A stretch of 64,000 nt of DNA, taken from Phorcus lineatus. Its lineage: Eukaryota; Mollusca; Gastropoda; Trochida; Trochidae. Location of the stretch: assembly GCA_921293015.1 (NCBI GenBank), contig OV121081.1, positions 27,965,158 to 28,029,157 on the forward strand, given 5' to 3'. Below the pieces are notes generated by a model. The model saw only the letters and a list, made by a program, of their open reading frames with translations, searched no databases and was not told the DNA's origin. The position numbers and the translations under genes were made by a program. Shown piece after piece: positions 26,101 through 37,542 of the stretch (position 1 is the first letter of the stretch; each line of letters opens with the position of its first letter).

Positions 26101-26571
26101 GAAATATAGATTTTATTGGACAGAGACATGTTCACGACGTTTGCTGTGAATAGGCAGCTTTATTTGACAGAGACACGTTCACGACATCTGCTGATTGTAG
26201 GATTGAATAAAAATGTAAAACACATGTGATGTATATTTGAAATAAATAGCGAGGTAGACTGTTAATGAGGTATCGTTGAAAACAAATGAAAAACACACGA
26301 GATGTACATTCGTAATACAAGCGGGGTAGACTGTTCATAACATTTAGTACCAAATACAAGCGTAATTCACATGTGTTATCAATATATATATATATATATA
26401 TGGGATACTGAGAGTTACGAACACTGATAGATGTCAGTCATAAATATTAAGATGTATCAAACTTGTATGTCCATAATAGAAAACATTTAACATAAGAAAC
26501 AAGTATATACATACACAGTAGCTTTCCTCAACAAGTGTAATCAACACTATAACAATCCATATCGACGTCAT
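14111..26571 (-). CDS. Cadherin-like gene A: single-pass transmembrane cadherin
   Basis: Thirteen minus-strand exons, 5' to 3': 26571-26515, 24300-24120, 23647-23483, 22003-21854, 21213-21055, 20305-20126, 19611-19415, 18190-17989, 17489-16859, 15957-15889, 15398-15354, 15120-15068, 14187-14111 (stop TAG 14111-14113). They total 2166 bases, 721 residues, with all phases closing. Exon 1 is a 19-residue signal peptide (MTSIWIVIVLITLVEESYC). Exons 2-3 form a Cys-bearing N-terminal region with SVNLYEEE. Exons 3-9 hold about five cadherin-like repeats with linkers such as NVIDANDPPV and NIQDANDNPPVF. A Thr/Pro-rich stalk follows (APTTQPPTTQPPTTTTP), then one membrane helix (IAWIIVACVVGCVALAAAAF) and a ~100-residue tail ending PGKGFDL. 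A role in Ca-dependent cell-surface adhesion is inferred from the family. I see no catenin-binding motif. It is paralogous to genes B and C. Exon 1 is the least certain exon. Confidence 0.88.
15490..15755 (+). repeat. tRNA-derived SINE-like element
   Basis: A B-box-like stretch, GGGTTCGATTTCC, lies near 15537. The 3' end reads AACTCGGCGTTAAACCTCAAA near 15727, the type of tail seen on mollusc SINEs. An A-box is not clear, so the head is degraded. It lies in a gene A intron between two tail exons. Confidence 0.6.
16033..16128. repeat. Fold-back repeat
   Basis: The arm near 16033-16062 (TTATAATGATAATAGCG, then TTTCGGTA) pairs imperfectly with 16100-16128 (TACCGAAGCGACGCTATCAT). A dispersed fold-back or a MITE remnant is likely. 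Confidence 0.6.
18225..18620. repeat. Possible dispersed repeat in gene A intron
   Basis: Contains AAGCCTTGCTGCATTTCGCC near 18277. Similar CCTTGC(T/C)GCATTT strings occur near 59142 and, inverted, near 47110. Ends are not defined. Confidence 0.4.
19117..19290. repeat. Fold-back element with nested arms
   Basis: Outer arms GGCACTCGGATCATTAAA and TTTAATGATCCGAGGGCC pair, and so do inner arms AGCACCCCCTGAATCGAATT and AATTCGATTCAGGGGGTG. The loop is about 30 bases. It lies in a gene A intron about 125 bases from the donor of the 19415-19611 exon. Confidence 0.8.
20329..20923 (+). mobile_element. TTAA-flanked MITE, right end lost, with a second repeat nested
   Basis: Begins TTAA (20325-20328) then AGAGCCACTCCGT, the same left end as the element at 41849. 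Internal sequence (TTTGATACGAACCTAAATGT near 20363; AAAAGACATATATATGACAA near 20431) also matches that element. It breaks off at AACTTAC near 20923 without the right inverted repeat. A different repeat, whose end is GCACTAGTGCCTTTAA (about 20620-20895), is inserted in it; a relative lies at about 52305-52547. Confidence 0.8.
21270..21362 (+). repeat. tRNA-like SINE head fragment
   Basis: A perfect B box GGTTCGAATCC with a paired T-arm (GTGGG / CCCGC) near 21331-21347, and an A-box-like TGGGTGAGTTGG about 45 bases upstream. Acceptor and anticodon stems do not pair, so this is a tRNA-derived repeat fragment and not a tRNA gene. It lies in a gene A intron, about 60 bases upstream (on the gene's strand) of exon 21213-21055. 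Confidence 0.6.
22080..22450. repeat. Dispersed SINE-like repeat
   Basis: Contains TATAGCGCCGAG with AGGCGCTTTA 30 bases later, then CAGGTACCCATTTCCTGCTG near 22203. Short elements of this type are widespread in marine invertebrates. A TATAGCGCTCAT fragment recurs near 47835. It lies in a gene A intron. Confidence 0.55.
24340..25260. repeat. Degenerate ~90-bp array carrying copies of an exon border
   Basis: Anchors resembling GGCGTCGAATGCTGGTT occur near 24462, 24556, 24643, 24730, 24820 and 24910, about 90 bases apart, each preceded by CAACGTACAGGTTTACAG-like sequence. The same series of motifs covers the 5' end and acceptor of gene A exon 2 (24255-24310). The array fades into shorter CAGATCAACGTACAGG repeats toward 25260. 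Confidence 0.8.
25435..25700. repeat. Degenerate repeats between the two intronic arrays
   Basis: Loose copies of AGATCAACATATAGGTTTG with ACAGAGATACATAAATTTGC, about 60 bases apart. They link the array at 24340-25260 with the 48-bp array at 25715-26100. Confidence 0.6.
25715..26100. repeat. 48-bp minisatellite, about 8 copies
   Basis: Units of about 48 bp with CAGATTTAAATGGACAGACA followed by CACGTTCATGACATTTGCTG. The unit is a multiple of three, so the minus strand stays open as SVHLNLSTYSKCHERV repeats. It lies in gene A intron 1; no splice sites or domain suggest coding. Confidence 0.93.
26382..26401. repeat. (AT)n microsatellite
   Basis: About 10 AT units in gene A intron 1, about 115 bases downstream of the exon 1 donor on the gene's strand. 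Confidence 0.9.
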
Positions 26572-28264
26572 TGTCTCTGGTCTCTCTTCACTTAGTACAC
26601 TTCACATATTTTGAAGTGTCAAGGGTTGAATCTTTCCTAATCTGTCGTGATTATTCGTCTATAGGGAACGCTCGTATCTCAACCCATTCCACTGGATCTG
26701 GAAATATACTACCCTGCGCGCGCCTGGTCCGAAGAAAGTACTAAATACCGCTTTTACAAAATGATAACACTGGTCTTTGTGAAGCGTTTTATGACTTTTG
26801 ATATTCGGTCTGCTGAGTACAAAAGCGTAACGGTTGTATTCACGTAGCCATTAATCATATCAAACGCTTTCATTCATCTGACAATAAAGTAAGTGTGAAT
26901 ATGACTGTCAGATCCAGCACTATCGGGACCAAGACAGCATGTTTAATTGTACGTGCGCAATTTGTAAACTACAATGATGATTCCTAGGTAATATGAAGTA
27001 ATCTGAAGCGATATTTACAAACTGTTTTGCCAAAGTTCTAAACCTTTTTTAAGGTCAATACTTTCGAAGGGTTAACATCAGTGTAATATATCAGTAAAAC
27101 GATTTACATTTGAGTCCACATATCGATGAATCGATTAATAAAATATTACATGATACACAACCCTGCGAACGAAAAGACTAATTTTCACTTCTACATTATA
27201 CCAGATCGTCTTCACTGTTTTTCAGTCAGTAAAATACGTAGTATAGGTTTAGATATTTACCTTAATGTTTCCCTATACGAACATAATTTAAACATACATT
27301 TAAATCAAAATGTAAATGGAGGCTGAATGCATGTCGGTGTATGCCTTTAGCTGATTGAGTTAAATATGCCAAAGTTTAGATAATAAAGTATGATGAAGAC
27401 AATGCTATGGATAAACAACTTCTTTATTCATGCAAGGGAGGCAACGTTTCGACATAAATGATAATGTCGTTTTCAGGCAAGTTATAATTAATATTGGAAA
27501 CTTAATTGTCATGTATTTGACTTTTTTGGGGGAAATGAGATATAATTTTAAGGAAAACGTGATAATAACTGTTTGAACAAATATAAAAGGCATATAAATA
27601 TCATGAACATTACGAAGTATTTCTTTAACATAACGGCCAAATCAGACCTTCGTTATTTCATTTTTTATTAACTGTTCTTGAAGACACATATTTTCGAAAG
27701 GGTCAAAACGTTTATTTGGCATATTTTGATGAACATGTAAGATGTTTAAAGGGATTTAATGGTAAGTAATGTTTGGACACATATTTACGGCACATGAATG
27801 TCATGAAAATCACGTGTTTCTTGATGTTTTGACACATTTTGAAAGGAACTTAAATATCCTGAATATTACAAAGTGTCTCTTTAACATAATGTTTTTCAAG
27901 GCCATATCAGACTGTTGCGGCCCTTTAGTTGTAGAAACATGAAAACGAATTGTAGATTTTATCAGTCATAACAAAACACACACTGGCAGACACCAATCCT
28001 GTTATATCAAATAGGTTTAAGGATCAATAAACCATTCAACAAGTCATTGAAGCTTGAATACACAGATTGAATCTACTTCTGACAAGTCGTACACTGAAGT
28101 ATTAGAAAACATATATTGATACCCTATACAAAGTCGACCTGGATCGCAAGAATATGGCACGGGCTTCAGTACTATAGTTTGTGGTCTTTAACGTACTGTC
28201 TGTGAGGCGTTTACGATGATGGGGGCTGTTCACGCGTGAACTCCACAAAACTTTTAAACAGATC
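26572..28264. promoter_or_regulatory. Shared upstream region of divergent genes A and B
   Basis: The 1.69 kb between the start codons of gene A (minus) and gene B (plus) must hold both 5' UTRs and promoters unless distant 5' exons exist. No clear TATA box was found. Near 27410-27480 it carries a dispersed repeat (CAACTTCTTTATT, then CAACGTTTCGACATAAATGA); a diverged relative lies at about 28700-28790, in gene B intron 1. Confidence 0.5.
27400..27490. repeat. Dispersed repeat with CGTTTCGA motif
   Basis: ATGGATAAACAACTTCTTTA followed by CAACGTTTCGACATAAATGA. A relative at about 28700-28790 has ATGGATGAACAACTTTTTTG and GACGTTTCGAAATAA. The two lie 1.3 kb apart, upstream of and inside gene B. 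Confidence 0.55.
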
Positions 28265-31200
28265 ATGGCAATGTTCATCATGTTGGTGCTATGTCTGCTG
28301 TGGGTCAATCAAAACGTGCAGGTAACATTTAATTTTACGAAACTAACTATTGTGCTAATGTTTTCCCTTGGGGATGGAACGGAAAGTTTTCCTACAGGTG
28401 TTCTAGCTTTTGAACATTTTTTAAAACAATAAGATTACGTCGATTATGTTAAAACTTGCGTTAACAACTGAAAGTTGGTAATATTTTTTACAGATATTCC
28501 TTTAAAAACTTCAGTTTCCTTATACCATTGTTCCTTTCTTCCGGTTCCTTTCTGTCCTCCCTGTATACAGAATAAAATTTAAATGATTGGGAGAGGATGA
28601 TTTTAATTGAATGACTGTTACCCATTACTTTTCTCATAAATTCGCTATGTTTAAAACAAAGACATCTTCTTAACTAACACAATGGCATCTTTGAACAGCA
28701 TCCTGAAGACAATTTTATGGATGAACAACTTTTTTGTACTGTATAGGAGACGTTTCGAAATAATCTGATGTTTATGTCATGCAATTTCTGTCAACTAAGG
28801 AACAAACACACACGTTCTACGATATTCATTTTAGGATATAAATGCTATAGTTTTTCAACCAATATATTTTGTAACCGTAAAGAAAATAAATTCCTACATC
28901 ACTTTGACCCGTATTAGAAATAATAATCGTGACGTCATCACACATCAGGTTAAGATTTTTTTATCAAAGAAAACTGTATTGGCTTTAATCAGATTCAGTG
29001 TGGGAAAAAAGGATAATATGTGTGAAACTAAACTTAAAAAGGAAAATTGAATTTTGACCTTTTAATTCGATGTAATCATAACACAATTTGGCTAATGGCA
29101 TTACAGGTCGTCCGACGTACAACTCTGCAACCTTTATACGTTTCGACTTCTTACCATGAACTACTGGCGTTAACTGGAATGATAAGTAAATTTACATTGT
29201 GTTATTTGGATGGCAAATTGTTAATCTGTCTCCGGGATCTGATAGCAACTTAGAACAACATTTTGTCAAGCATACAAATAGTAAGCCAATACCATTTTTG
29301 TTCAGAAAAAAATCTCTCCAAAGTTAATCTCCAGGGAACAAAACGTTAGTTATCTCTTCAATTAGAAAAAAAGAAACGTGATAATTGAGTTAGCTTCACA
29401 AAACATGCTACAGAGGTAAAGCCCTAAAAAGAAATATTAACAATGACAAACACTACTAACAAAAGCCCTTTACAAATACCATTCTCCTTTATCAAGCATC
29501 ATGATCCTACTCCTGCAGGCCCAGTCGTTTCCTGCAGGCGCCATATCCTGGAACCTGCGGGAAGACGAGAAGGATGACTACAGACTTGGTTGTGTCCCCT
29601 GCACCCACCACAAGCCCATCAGGGTCAGCCTGGCGTCAGTCACTGTCCTCTCCGGGTCCTTCTTCAGGTGCACATCCTGCTTTCACGTCAGGAGGATTAG
29701 TCCAGTCAGCGGTGAGTCCTTATGGTAGAATAACTTCTTAAAACAGTTCTAAAACAGGAATGAAACATGCCTGTCTCTGTCTCTCTGCTTACCGTAAAGT
29801 AAAATTTTCGAGTGTAAAGATTCCTCCATTGTCAAATGAGAATGTGGGGCCTTTTAAAATTATTTAAAATTTTCACCAATTAGATTGGATTATGCCTAAT
29901 GTAGTTTTCTGCAGAGGTTCAAATATCACATTTCACAACCCTATCCTCCGTAGTCGTAGAAGAAATAATTAAGTATCGAGCAAAACAATTTTTGCGTGAA
30001 CACCTTTTAATCATTTGAGTTAGGAACCGATTCGCAATGCTTAACTTAACACTGTGCGCTCGTTTTAAAACTGTTTCTTTTGATTATTTTTTGTTCTTGC
30101 AATTGCTAATAATCTTTTTGTTTTCATGAGATTACATGAGAATAAAAAACCTTTCTACTGCCTTTTTGAAGATTAGAGAATTTCTAAAGTTAGGGCAAAA
30201 CTCCTTGAAATTGAACCATATCTGGGTTACAGTTTAGCACAGTTATTTAGTTTTGTAATTTTGCTACATTTTATTTGTACGTCATGAACAAAGTTGAGAT
30301 CGCCATAATCTGTACTCGATCATTCTGAATGTTCATGACTATTCTTGAAAATCACAGTTACCTAATAACCTAACACTATATACATTGATGCCAATACAGG
30401 AAGACTACTCCCACACCTATCAATTCAAATAAAACACGTTTAGAATGTTGAAAAATTCATTTCAGAAGACATGTGCAAATTTACCTTAAATTACCCCGCC
30501 CCTCCCCCCGCAAATGTAAACTTACACACACCAAACCAATGCAATACATAATTAAATATTTCCAATCCTACTTCCAATTCTTCCGTTCTGTCGCCTTCCC
30601 TTCCTCTTTTTAATTGCTACTTCTGTATTTTTCCCTGAACAGTACAGTGATCTTTATTAATAGCATGTTGCAAAGTTTCAAAAATATACTGCTTATGCAA
30701 CTTTATAATTAGATTAAGTTACACTGCTTGCAGATTTCTGCGTCTTTTATTCCGCTAATACCGTGGCCAACCCGAACGAGTACCTAGATCGAGCCTCCAC
30801 CCAGAAGTACCAAGTTACTCTCGAGTGCACCGATGGTACCGCCAGTACCCAGAAAAATATTGACGTCAACGTCATACCGAATGCAGCCCCTGTTATATCC
30901 GGTCCTACGTCCGGTAAGTGTCATAAGTGTCATTAGTGTCATAAGGTTGTGCAGAGGTTGATGGGGGGTTCTCAGTAAATCGTGCCTGTTCTTGTGGAAA
31001 CATTCGGGAGGATCCTTTTCATTACTTCTTTAAATGTCCACTATATGATAGATTCCGATCAAATCAATACTTTTTTAAAAACGATATAACATTAAAATCT
31101 ACCTTGAGCGGCGACAAATCCTTGTCACAGACTGCTAACGAATCCCTAATAATATCTGTATATCATTTCTTAAATAATACCAACCGATTTTTATAGCTCT

Positions 31201-34200
31201 TTTATTAAATCTGTACCAAATGCAAAGGTAGACAGTGCTTAATATGAATTTGAGTTTAGTAAGAATAATTACAAATATATATTTCCACCAATGTATTTGA
31301 TATATTAATCGTTTCATGTTTGTTTCAGGAGAAGCATTTATATAGGCATTTGCTGCCTGTTTGTTAATCCTTTTTCCTTTTTGTATATATTCTGAATGTT
31401 AGTTATTACATGTTTTATGGAAATAAAATACTGTTTAAATCAGGTTGTACAGTAGGGTGAAGACAGCGTTACTTTGTATTACTGTGGTAAGATTGCATTC
31501 TTAATGCGCTCTGTGCGCAGATTTCTCTTAATAGCGATCGCATTATACTCAAAATGATAAGGCAATGCTCTGAGCTGCGCTAAGTTTGCAATTTGATACC
31601 ACTCAAACGCTATCTTATTGCAATATGATTGCAATTTCCAGTTAACCGATTTTGAAGAAACTTTATACCTGAATAAATCTACTTTGTGTATGGAATCTTA
31701 TACAGTTTATTAATTATTTGTTAATAAATAATTCATAAGTAATGTCTTGACATGTGAGTTAACGAAATAAACTTCTAACATTGAAAGATCTAAAAAAAAG
31801 CTTTAAACCCAAAGATGTATCCGGATGTATAATGTTAACATTTGTTTTTAATCAGAACATTGTTTGTTTTTTCTAGTAGCAACGCTTACAATCACAAATA
31901 TGATTATACTTGAATATATAGGTACTTCGTATCATGAATTTTTTTAAAAGATTAAAAACAATAACAAAATTTGTTTAGTGACGTGTCCAAGTACTATAGA
32001 CGCCCTCACGACTCCGGCCTTCTCCTATGTCTACACCAGCGTGGTCGTCACCGACACCAACGATGACGTCATCATATACAGCATGACGTCAGATCCAGTT
32101 AATGATGTCTTTGATATCGAACCCAGTAAGTTGTCATTAATAACTTTCAATATATATTTGATTCTTACAAAATACACTCAGTTCTAAAATGAGAACTCGG
32201 TATATGTCATAAAATTTTATTTTGCTTTCATACGTGCCAAAATACTATATGTCGATGTGAATTCAAAACATATTACTTGGCTATATATTCATCTATGTGA
32301 CAATTAAAGTTTTTAAATGAAAAACAAACAACAGGCCCATATATGTAGCACACGAATTATTCTCCCAATGTGCTTTAGATATTTTGAGAATCTTATTTTT
32401 GAGTAATGGCGCTAGCCGAGGTATATTGTCTGGCTTTTTTTGGACTTGTATTAGAAAATTATATCTAACAAATTGTGCCTATAATTTTGAATAAGAGTTG
32501 TCAGTAGCATAAGTGTTTGCAACGAAAATTCTCAATATAGAATTAATTTTGATTAATGTCACCACTATTCACATACAAAACAAAGTTTATGAGAGGTATA
32601 AAGATTTTGTTCTCCCAATAAGATTATGTAAGGTCGGCTTGTTTCAAATCAAAGTAAAGTAAAAAATAAAGAGAATCTAAATCTATATATTTTCAATAAT
32701 ATTTCATGAATTTAAAATTATACTTGAATTTATCATGTTTATATCAAAAATATTAACCAAAGATATGAATATATTCAACCAGATTCAAATAAAAATGTTC
32801 ATGACCAAATACACATCTTATCATCGCAGGTACTGGCTGGATTTACACCAAGCGTCCTGTTGCAAGTTTCTGCAACACCAACGTCATATTTTACGTTGGT
32901 GCAACTGATAACACGACCGCTGCAACCGGGCCTCTGGTCGTCACCTGCTATATATCCAGTACGTTATACCGCCTTCTTGTTTTTACGTTAACATATAAAT
33001 CCAAAAACTTAAAGATTTTTTCCAGTCTCATGTCTTTGGAAATGTAATTTAATGACGATATATCTGATTATTTTTTATTAGTATCACTCCTTACATACGT
33101 TAGTAAAGTTAAACAGGCATCATCGTGGATAAATCGTACATACATAACCTATACAACGGACAGCGTCTAGTTTGCAAAACAAAAACCATATTTACCTTTC
33201 TCTACCATTGATTTAAGTTCCAATAGAAGTAATATTATGTAAGCTCCAGGGTAAAATCTACCAACAGGTTCCACCTAACGACACGTTTTAAACATTTGGT
33301 ATTAGTATGTAGTGCGTCCTGTGCACTTAAAGGAACCCACGAATCATTGATTAATGACACGATGGTTGCGACATGAATTTGGACACCAAATTACGGATAC
33401 AGCAACGTGCAGTAAACTTGGACAAAATACTGCGACTGCTTGTCCGTTATAAATGGTTACCTTGTAGGAATGAGGTCAGTTAATGAACATGGCGCATTGT
33501 GGCTGATAAAGTTGCATACTCCGAATTGAGTTATATTTTAAAGGTGTTAACTGAAGAATGACATCCAATGAACGAGAGAAAAACAAAAAACCATTTGAGC
33601 AGCGAAGATTACTCCTAATCTATCTGAGTTTCTGACCTAAGAGTTTTGTGATATGAGGCAATAATAAAAGCTTACCTAGCCATGGAATGAACAAATACCA
33701 GAACTCGCCCTCAGATTCCTACGACTCGCCGGTGGTAACTAACGCGGACCGAGACGTGTACATTGGAGAGGACGCAGCGGTGGACAGCACAATACATACC
33801 TTCGTGACCAGCACCCCCAGCATCCCCGTGGCGTACTACATTTCCTCCGTCCTTCCAGCGTCAGCAGCCAGGCTGTTCAAGATTTCGGGTAAAGAAGCAT
33901 GTTTCCCCACAGAGGCCACTCTTTTCCTACTGTTACATCTGTGACAATTTGAGCATTTTTGGTTGTAATTAAAGTAGGTTTTGCAGTAAGCAAACTTGTT
34001 TTGAACAGAGCGTTTGATAAGTTACCGTAGGTATTGAATATACTCTGATTTATGCACACATAAAGCAGACCTCAAGCTGATTATGTTGATAGAAATATGA
34101 TCAAATATTTTGAGAAAATCGTAATATTTTGCCACTTATAATAGAGGTAGCGTGGGTCAGAGTCATTAGTGAAATGTCTTTAGTAGCCTCTGTTGAGAAT

Positions 34201-36320
34201 GTAACCATTCTATACCTTTACCATGAAACAAATTTGACTCGTAGGATTCTTCCCTAACCCCGATTATATAGGCAATGAACTCAAGACAGCTGCCCCTCTC
34301 AACTACGAGACTGACCCTCGGAACTCCAGAGTGACAGTGACTGTAGACAACGGGTACTGTCCCCCTTCCCAGCACTTCCTGGATGTAAACATTCAGGACC
34401 GAAACGACCCCCCAGTTGTCACCCCAAAGGCATTTTTCTACACAGACGTGGAGGGTGGGCTGGTGAGTTGGATAATGTTATATAAATTGTGGTTGTCGTG
34501 ATTGTTGGTGGTGATGATGATGTGAGATAGTGGTGGTGATTGGTCTTTGATGGGGATGATAAAGTTAAATGGTTGTACTGATTGTTGTATGGTGGTGGTG
34601 AATATGGTTGTTACAGTTATGATGATGATGGTTAATGTGCTGATGGTGATATGCATATTGAGATAGTGATGGTGATTTGTGTGTGATGGGGATGATAAAG
34701 TTAGATGGTTGTACTGATTGTTGTGTGATGGTGATGAATATGATTGTTACAGTTATGATGATGATTGTTAATGTGCTGATGGTGATGATACATATTGATT
34801 GTTATGATAATGGTGATCATGATGACGAGGGTGATGTTCGTGTTGGTAAAGATGATCATATGCTAATAGTGTTTATGATGATGATTGTGTGCGATTGTGA
34901 TGGTAATTGGTGTGTGATGGTGACGATATGTAAATGATGGTTGCATTTATGGTGATGCACGGTGCTGGTGATGTGGTGCTGTTTGAGTTTGTTCGGGTGA
35001 TCTTTTTGTAATTGTAATGATGATGGTGGTGATGATGCTTTCTGTAGAAGAAAGGCAAGAGGTAGATTTGGACACGTGTTTTTGTGAATAATACAAAACA
35101 TAAAAATAATATAAAATTAATGTCCCATCTCAATTGAACAGATATCGTAAGTTACATTATGAGTCTCCATAAACACATAGAAAAGATTTAATGATTATTG
35201 ACATCAAATTCGAAAAATGTGTTATTTGCTTTCAGTAAATCATTATCACTAATATACATAAAACGTGCCGTCACTAACATCTTACATTTTACCAGCATAC
35301 TCGTTCGGCTTCACTTTCGTTGAGGCATATGGCACATTTATTTGAATTTCGAAATATACCCAATTGTTTATATTTTTTGCCAACAGCTATCCTTCGACCT
35401 TAGCCCAGTGTTGCCTTCCAGTGTATCAGACGAGGACTCCGAGACCGTCTTCGACTACAGCATCACGGCAGGGGACCCCTCCAGTCTTTGGACACTGTCT
35501 GGCACCACTCTTAGCTCAACCGTCTTGTGGGACAGGGAGGTCTACGGGGGCGGGTCAACACTCACCATAGAGGTGGCGGACAGAGGGGGGCCTGCTACAG
35601 ACACCATCACCATCACTATAGTGGTGACAGATGATGACGACAACCCTCCTACTCTGGTCCCCACGACTGTTCCCCTGACAGCTACAGAGTGTACCACCCT
35701 CGGGACTGTGTTAGGTACCCTGGCGGCGACTGATGCGGATACTGATGCCAATGGGAACAACAAGTTCATATTTGACACCACCAGTGCCATGGACATTGCT
35801 GTAAGTATTATATAAGCATGGGAAGAGAAGATATTCCACAATTATACAATCATTTAATCGTTTGTGAATAAAGGATATACACATTCTTTGCTTGGCATTC
35901 TGGGAGTTGAGATGAAGAAGAATGAACTTACCTTCTTCATTTTTAGATGAAAGATTGTGACTATCTTAATTTCATTCAAAGAATATTAATGGTCATGAGG
36001 AACTACCATCTCTGAACTGCCAAACTCTAGAAAACATAAAAATCATATACTTCTACTCCTTCTCCTCCCCTCCTCAGGTTAATGCTGTGGGTCAGATATA
36101 CCTTCTGAACAACCTTACAGCCGGCTCCACCCCCACAGTGAGTGCTGGAGTCAAGAGTGTGGTCACCCCTGCCATCACCTCACCTACAGACGCCACCATC
36201 ACGGTGACGGTCTCCACGTGTCCACCCCCGGGAGAAGGATGTAACAGCGGGGGGAGAGTGTCGTGTAGTGCTTTTATGTTCATCACCTTTGTATTTTTGG
36301 TCTTCGGGAATATATGCTGA
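28265..36320 (+). CDS. Cadherin-like gene B: small, probably GPI-anchored cadherin
   Basis: Nine exons: 28265-28321, 29519-29711, 30734-30913, 31979-32125, 32830-32958, 33715-33888, 34272-34462, 35387-35800, 36078-36320 (stop TGA). They total 1728 bases, 575 residues, and all phases close. Exon 1 is a signal peptide (MAMFIMLVLCLLWVNQNVQ) of the same length as in gene A. Exon 2 holds a Cys-rich stretch (GCVPC, CTSCFHV). Linkers VIPNAAPVI, NIQDRNDPPVV and VVTDDDDNPPTL mark successive cadherin-like repeats, and LWDRE resembles the LDRE Ca-binding motif. The protein ends CNSGGRVSC then a hydrophobic run (SAFMFITFVFLVFGNIC) with no cytoplasmic tail, which fits a GPI-attachment signal. GPI anchoring is inferred; a very short-tailed membrane protein is the alternative. 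Exon order and phases match gene C throughout and gene A up to the last repeats. Confidence 0.9.
30981..31440 (+). mobile_element. 5'-truncated non-LTR retrotransposon, 3' end
   Basis: From 30981 to the stop at 31194-31196, 71 residues read RACSCGNIREDPFHYFFKCP and on, a CxCG...ED..H..F.CP pattern found near the C-terminus of many LINE reverse-transcriptase proteins. An AT-rich 3' part follows with AAATAAAATAC near 31421. It lies in the gene B intron between exons 30734-30913 and 31979-32125, on the same strand as the gene, and is a dead fragment. Confidence 0.75.
34460..35060. repeat. GATGGTGAT-rich low-complexity array
   Basis: Degenerate GATGATGGTGGTGATGATG sequence in a gene B intron. 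A longer unit beginning TGGGGATGATAAAGTTA at about 34552 recurs at about 34688 (period about 137). Open frames of Met/Val/Asp on one strand and His/Ile/Thr on the other come from this bias. Confidence 0.9.
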
Positions 36321-36794
36321 TGTCTTTGGTGTCTGTAGTGCCTCACAGCTCTCGACCGAGTCCCGAGGGTGGGGATGAAAAGATGATGGTCGACATTGTA
36401 ATATTGCTACCATTGCCACCGGTTTGCTATTCTTGACGGTGTGTTTTGCGAGAGGATGAAGTTATAGAGGCAGTAGCACGTTTTTTGTAATGAATATATA
36501 TAAAGTGGTCTCACAAAAACAAAAATACATGTTTCCATTTGCAATACAATGTTTTAACCAAAAGAAGCAGTTTTAAACCAAACGTACAATGAACGATTAA
36601 GCTATGCGAATCCATTTTCCTACCTCAAAAGATTAAATGGTGTTCATAAAAAAATTACAACCAGTGGTTTCTGCTTGATATTTGATTATTTTCTCTACGA
36701 CTTCGGACGAGCAGGCGAGTAATGCGGTGTTTTGGTCACCTGATAAGATAATAGAGTTGGCATAAACTGATGTATATTGGGTGGGATTTGAAGA

Positions 36795-36800
36795 AATAAA
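36795..36800 (+). promoter_or_regulatory. Possible poly(A) signal of gene B
   Basis: AATAAA 475 bases past the stop. It sits in a repeat end (AATAAATCTTTTAAAAAACATGCTACTGTCCCTTTAA region) also seen, inverted, near 55290, so it may belong to that repeat. Confidence 0.4.
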
Positions 36801-37076
36801 TCTTTTAAAAAACATGCTACTGTCCCTTTAAGTACGATCGCATGTGTTACGCTTGTATTTGTAACTGTCGGAATTGTTCCGGATGAGAAACTGGAATTTC
36901 CCTCTCATGCAGAAGTGTCCTTTCTACCACAACCTCGAGGTGTGTCCTGAACATTGTCTCCATATTAATGTGTGTTAAAATATGCCACATCAGAAAGAAA
37001 TGCTAGGGTATTCACATAACTGTACGTAATGTCATTCGTTATGCTGTCAAAAAAAATTAAGGGAAAACTCTTTTAA

Positions 37077-37542
37077 AGGGCCACAGAGTATGTTCTTGGA
37101 GTCAAATATTTCAAACTTAATTAATGGTGTTACTTCATCAACAAGTACTGGCTGTTTCTGAAAATTTACATCTCAATGCTTATATGTTTGCATAGTGACA
37201 ATAAACACGTAAAAATCAAGATTTGTGATTGAAAACCGGACAATGGCGCGCGTCAATTATTCAAACGTAATTTTTGAAACTTATTTATAGCAGACATAAC
37301 AAGAAATATATGTTGCTATTGATAAGTAGCTTTTTTTACAAATAATGGGACGCAGAATTTTGACTTCTTAACATTTATGTGGCCGTTTTTAATTTACAAT
37401 CGAAAACAAGAATATGTCAAAATATTGGCATTCAAGGGATAAATATGCAACTTTAGATAAGCGATTTGAACTGAACTCACTTTCAATGATATTTTGGCTC
37501 TATTTAAGCAACATACAAAATTCATAAAACATACTCTGTCCT
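37077..37542. mobile_element. TTAA-flanked MITE downstream of gene B
   Basis: Left end TTAA (37073-37076) then AGGGCCACAGAGTATGTT; right end AACATACTCTGTCCT then TTAA (37543-37546). The inverted ends match with a few-base difference. A TTAA target duplication is the rule for piggyBac-type and Sola3 transposons. There is no transposase, so it is non-autonomous. Confidence 0.8.

Noticed and set aside
34438..35133. His/Ile/Thr-rich and Met/Val/Asp-rich open frames
   Set aside because: Produced by the GATGGTGAT low-complexity array in a gene B intron.
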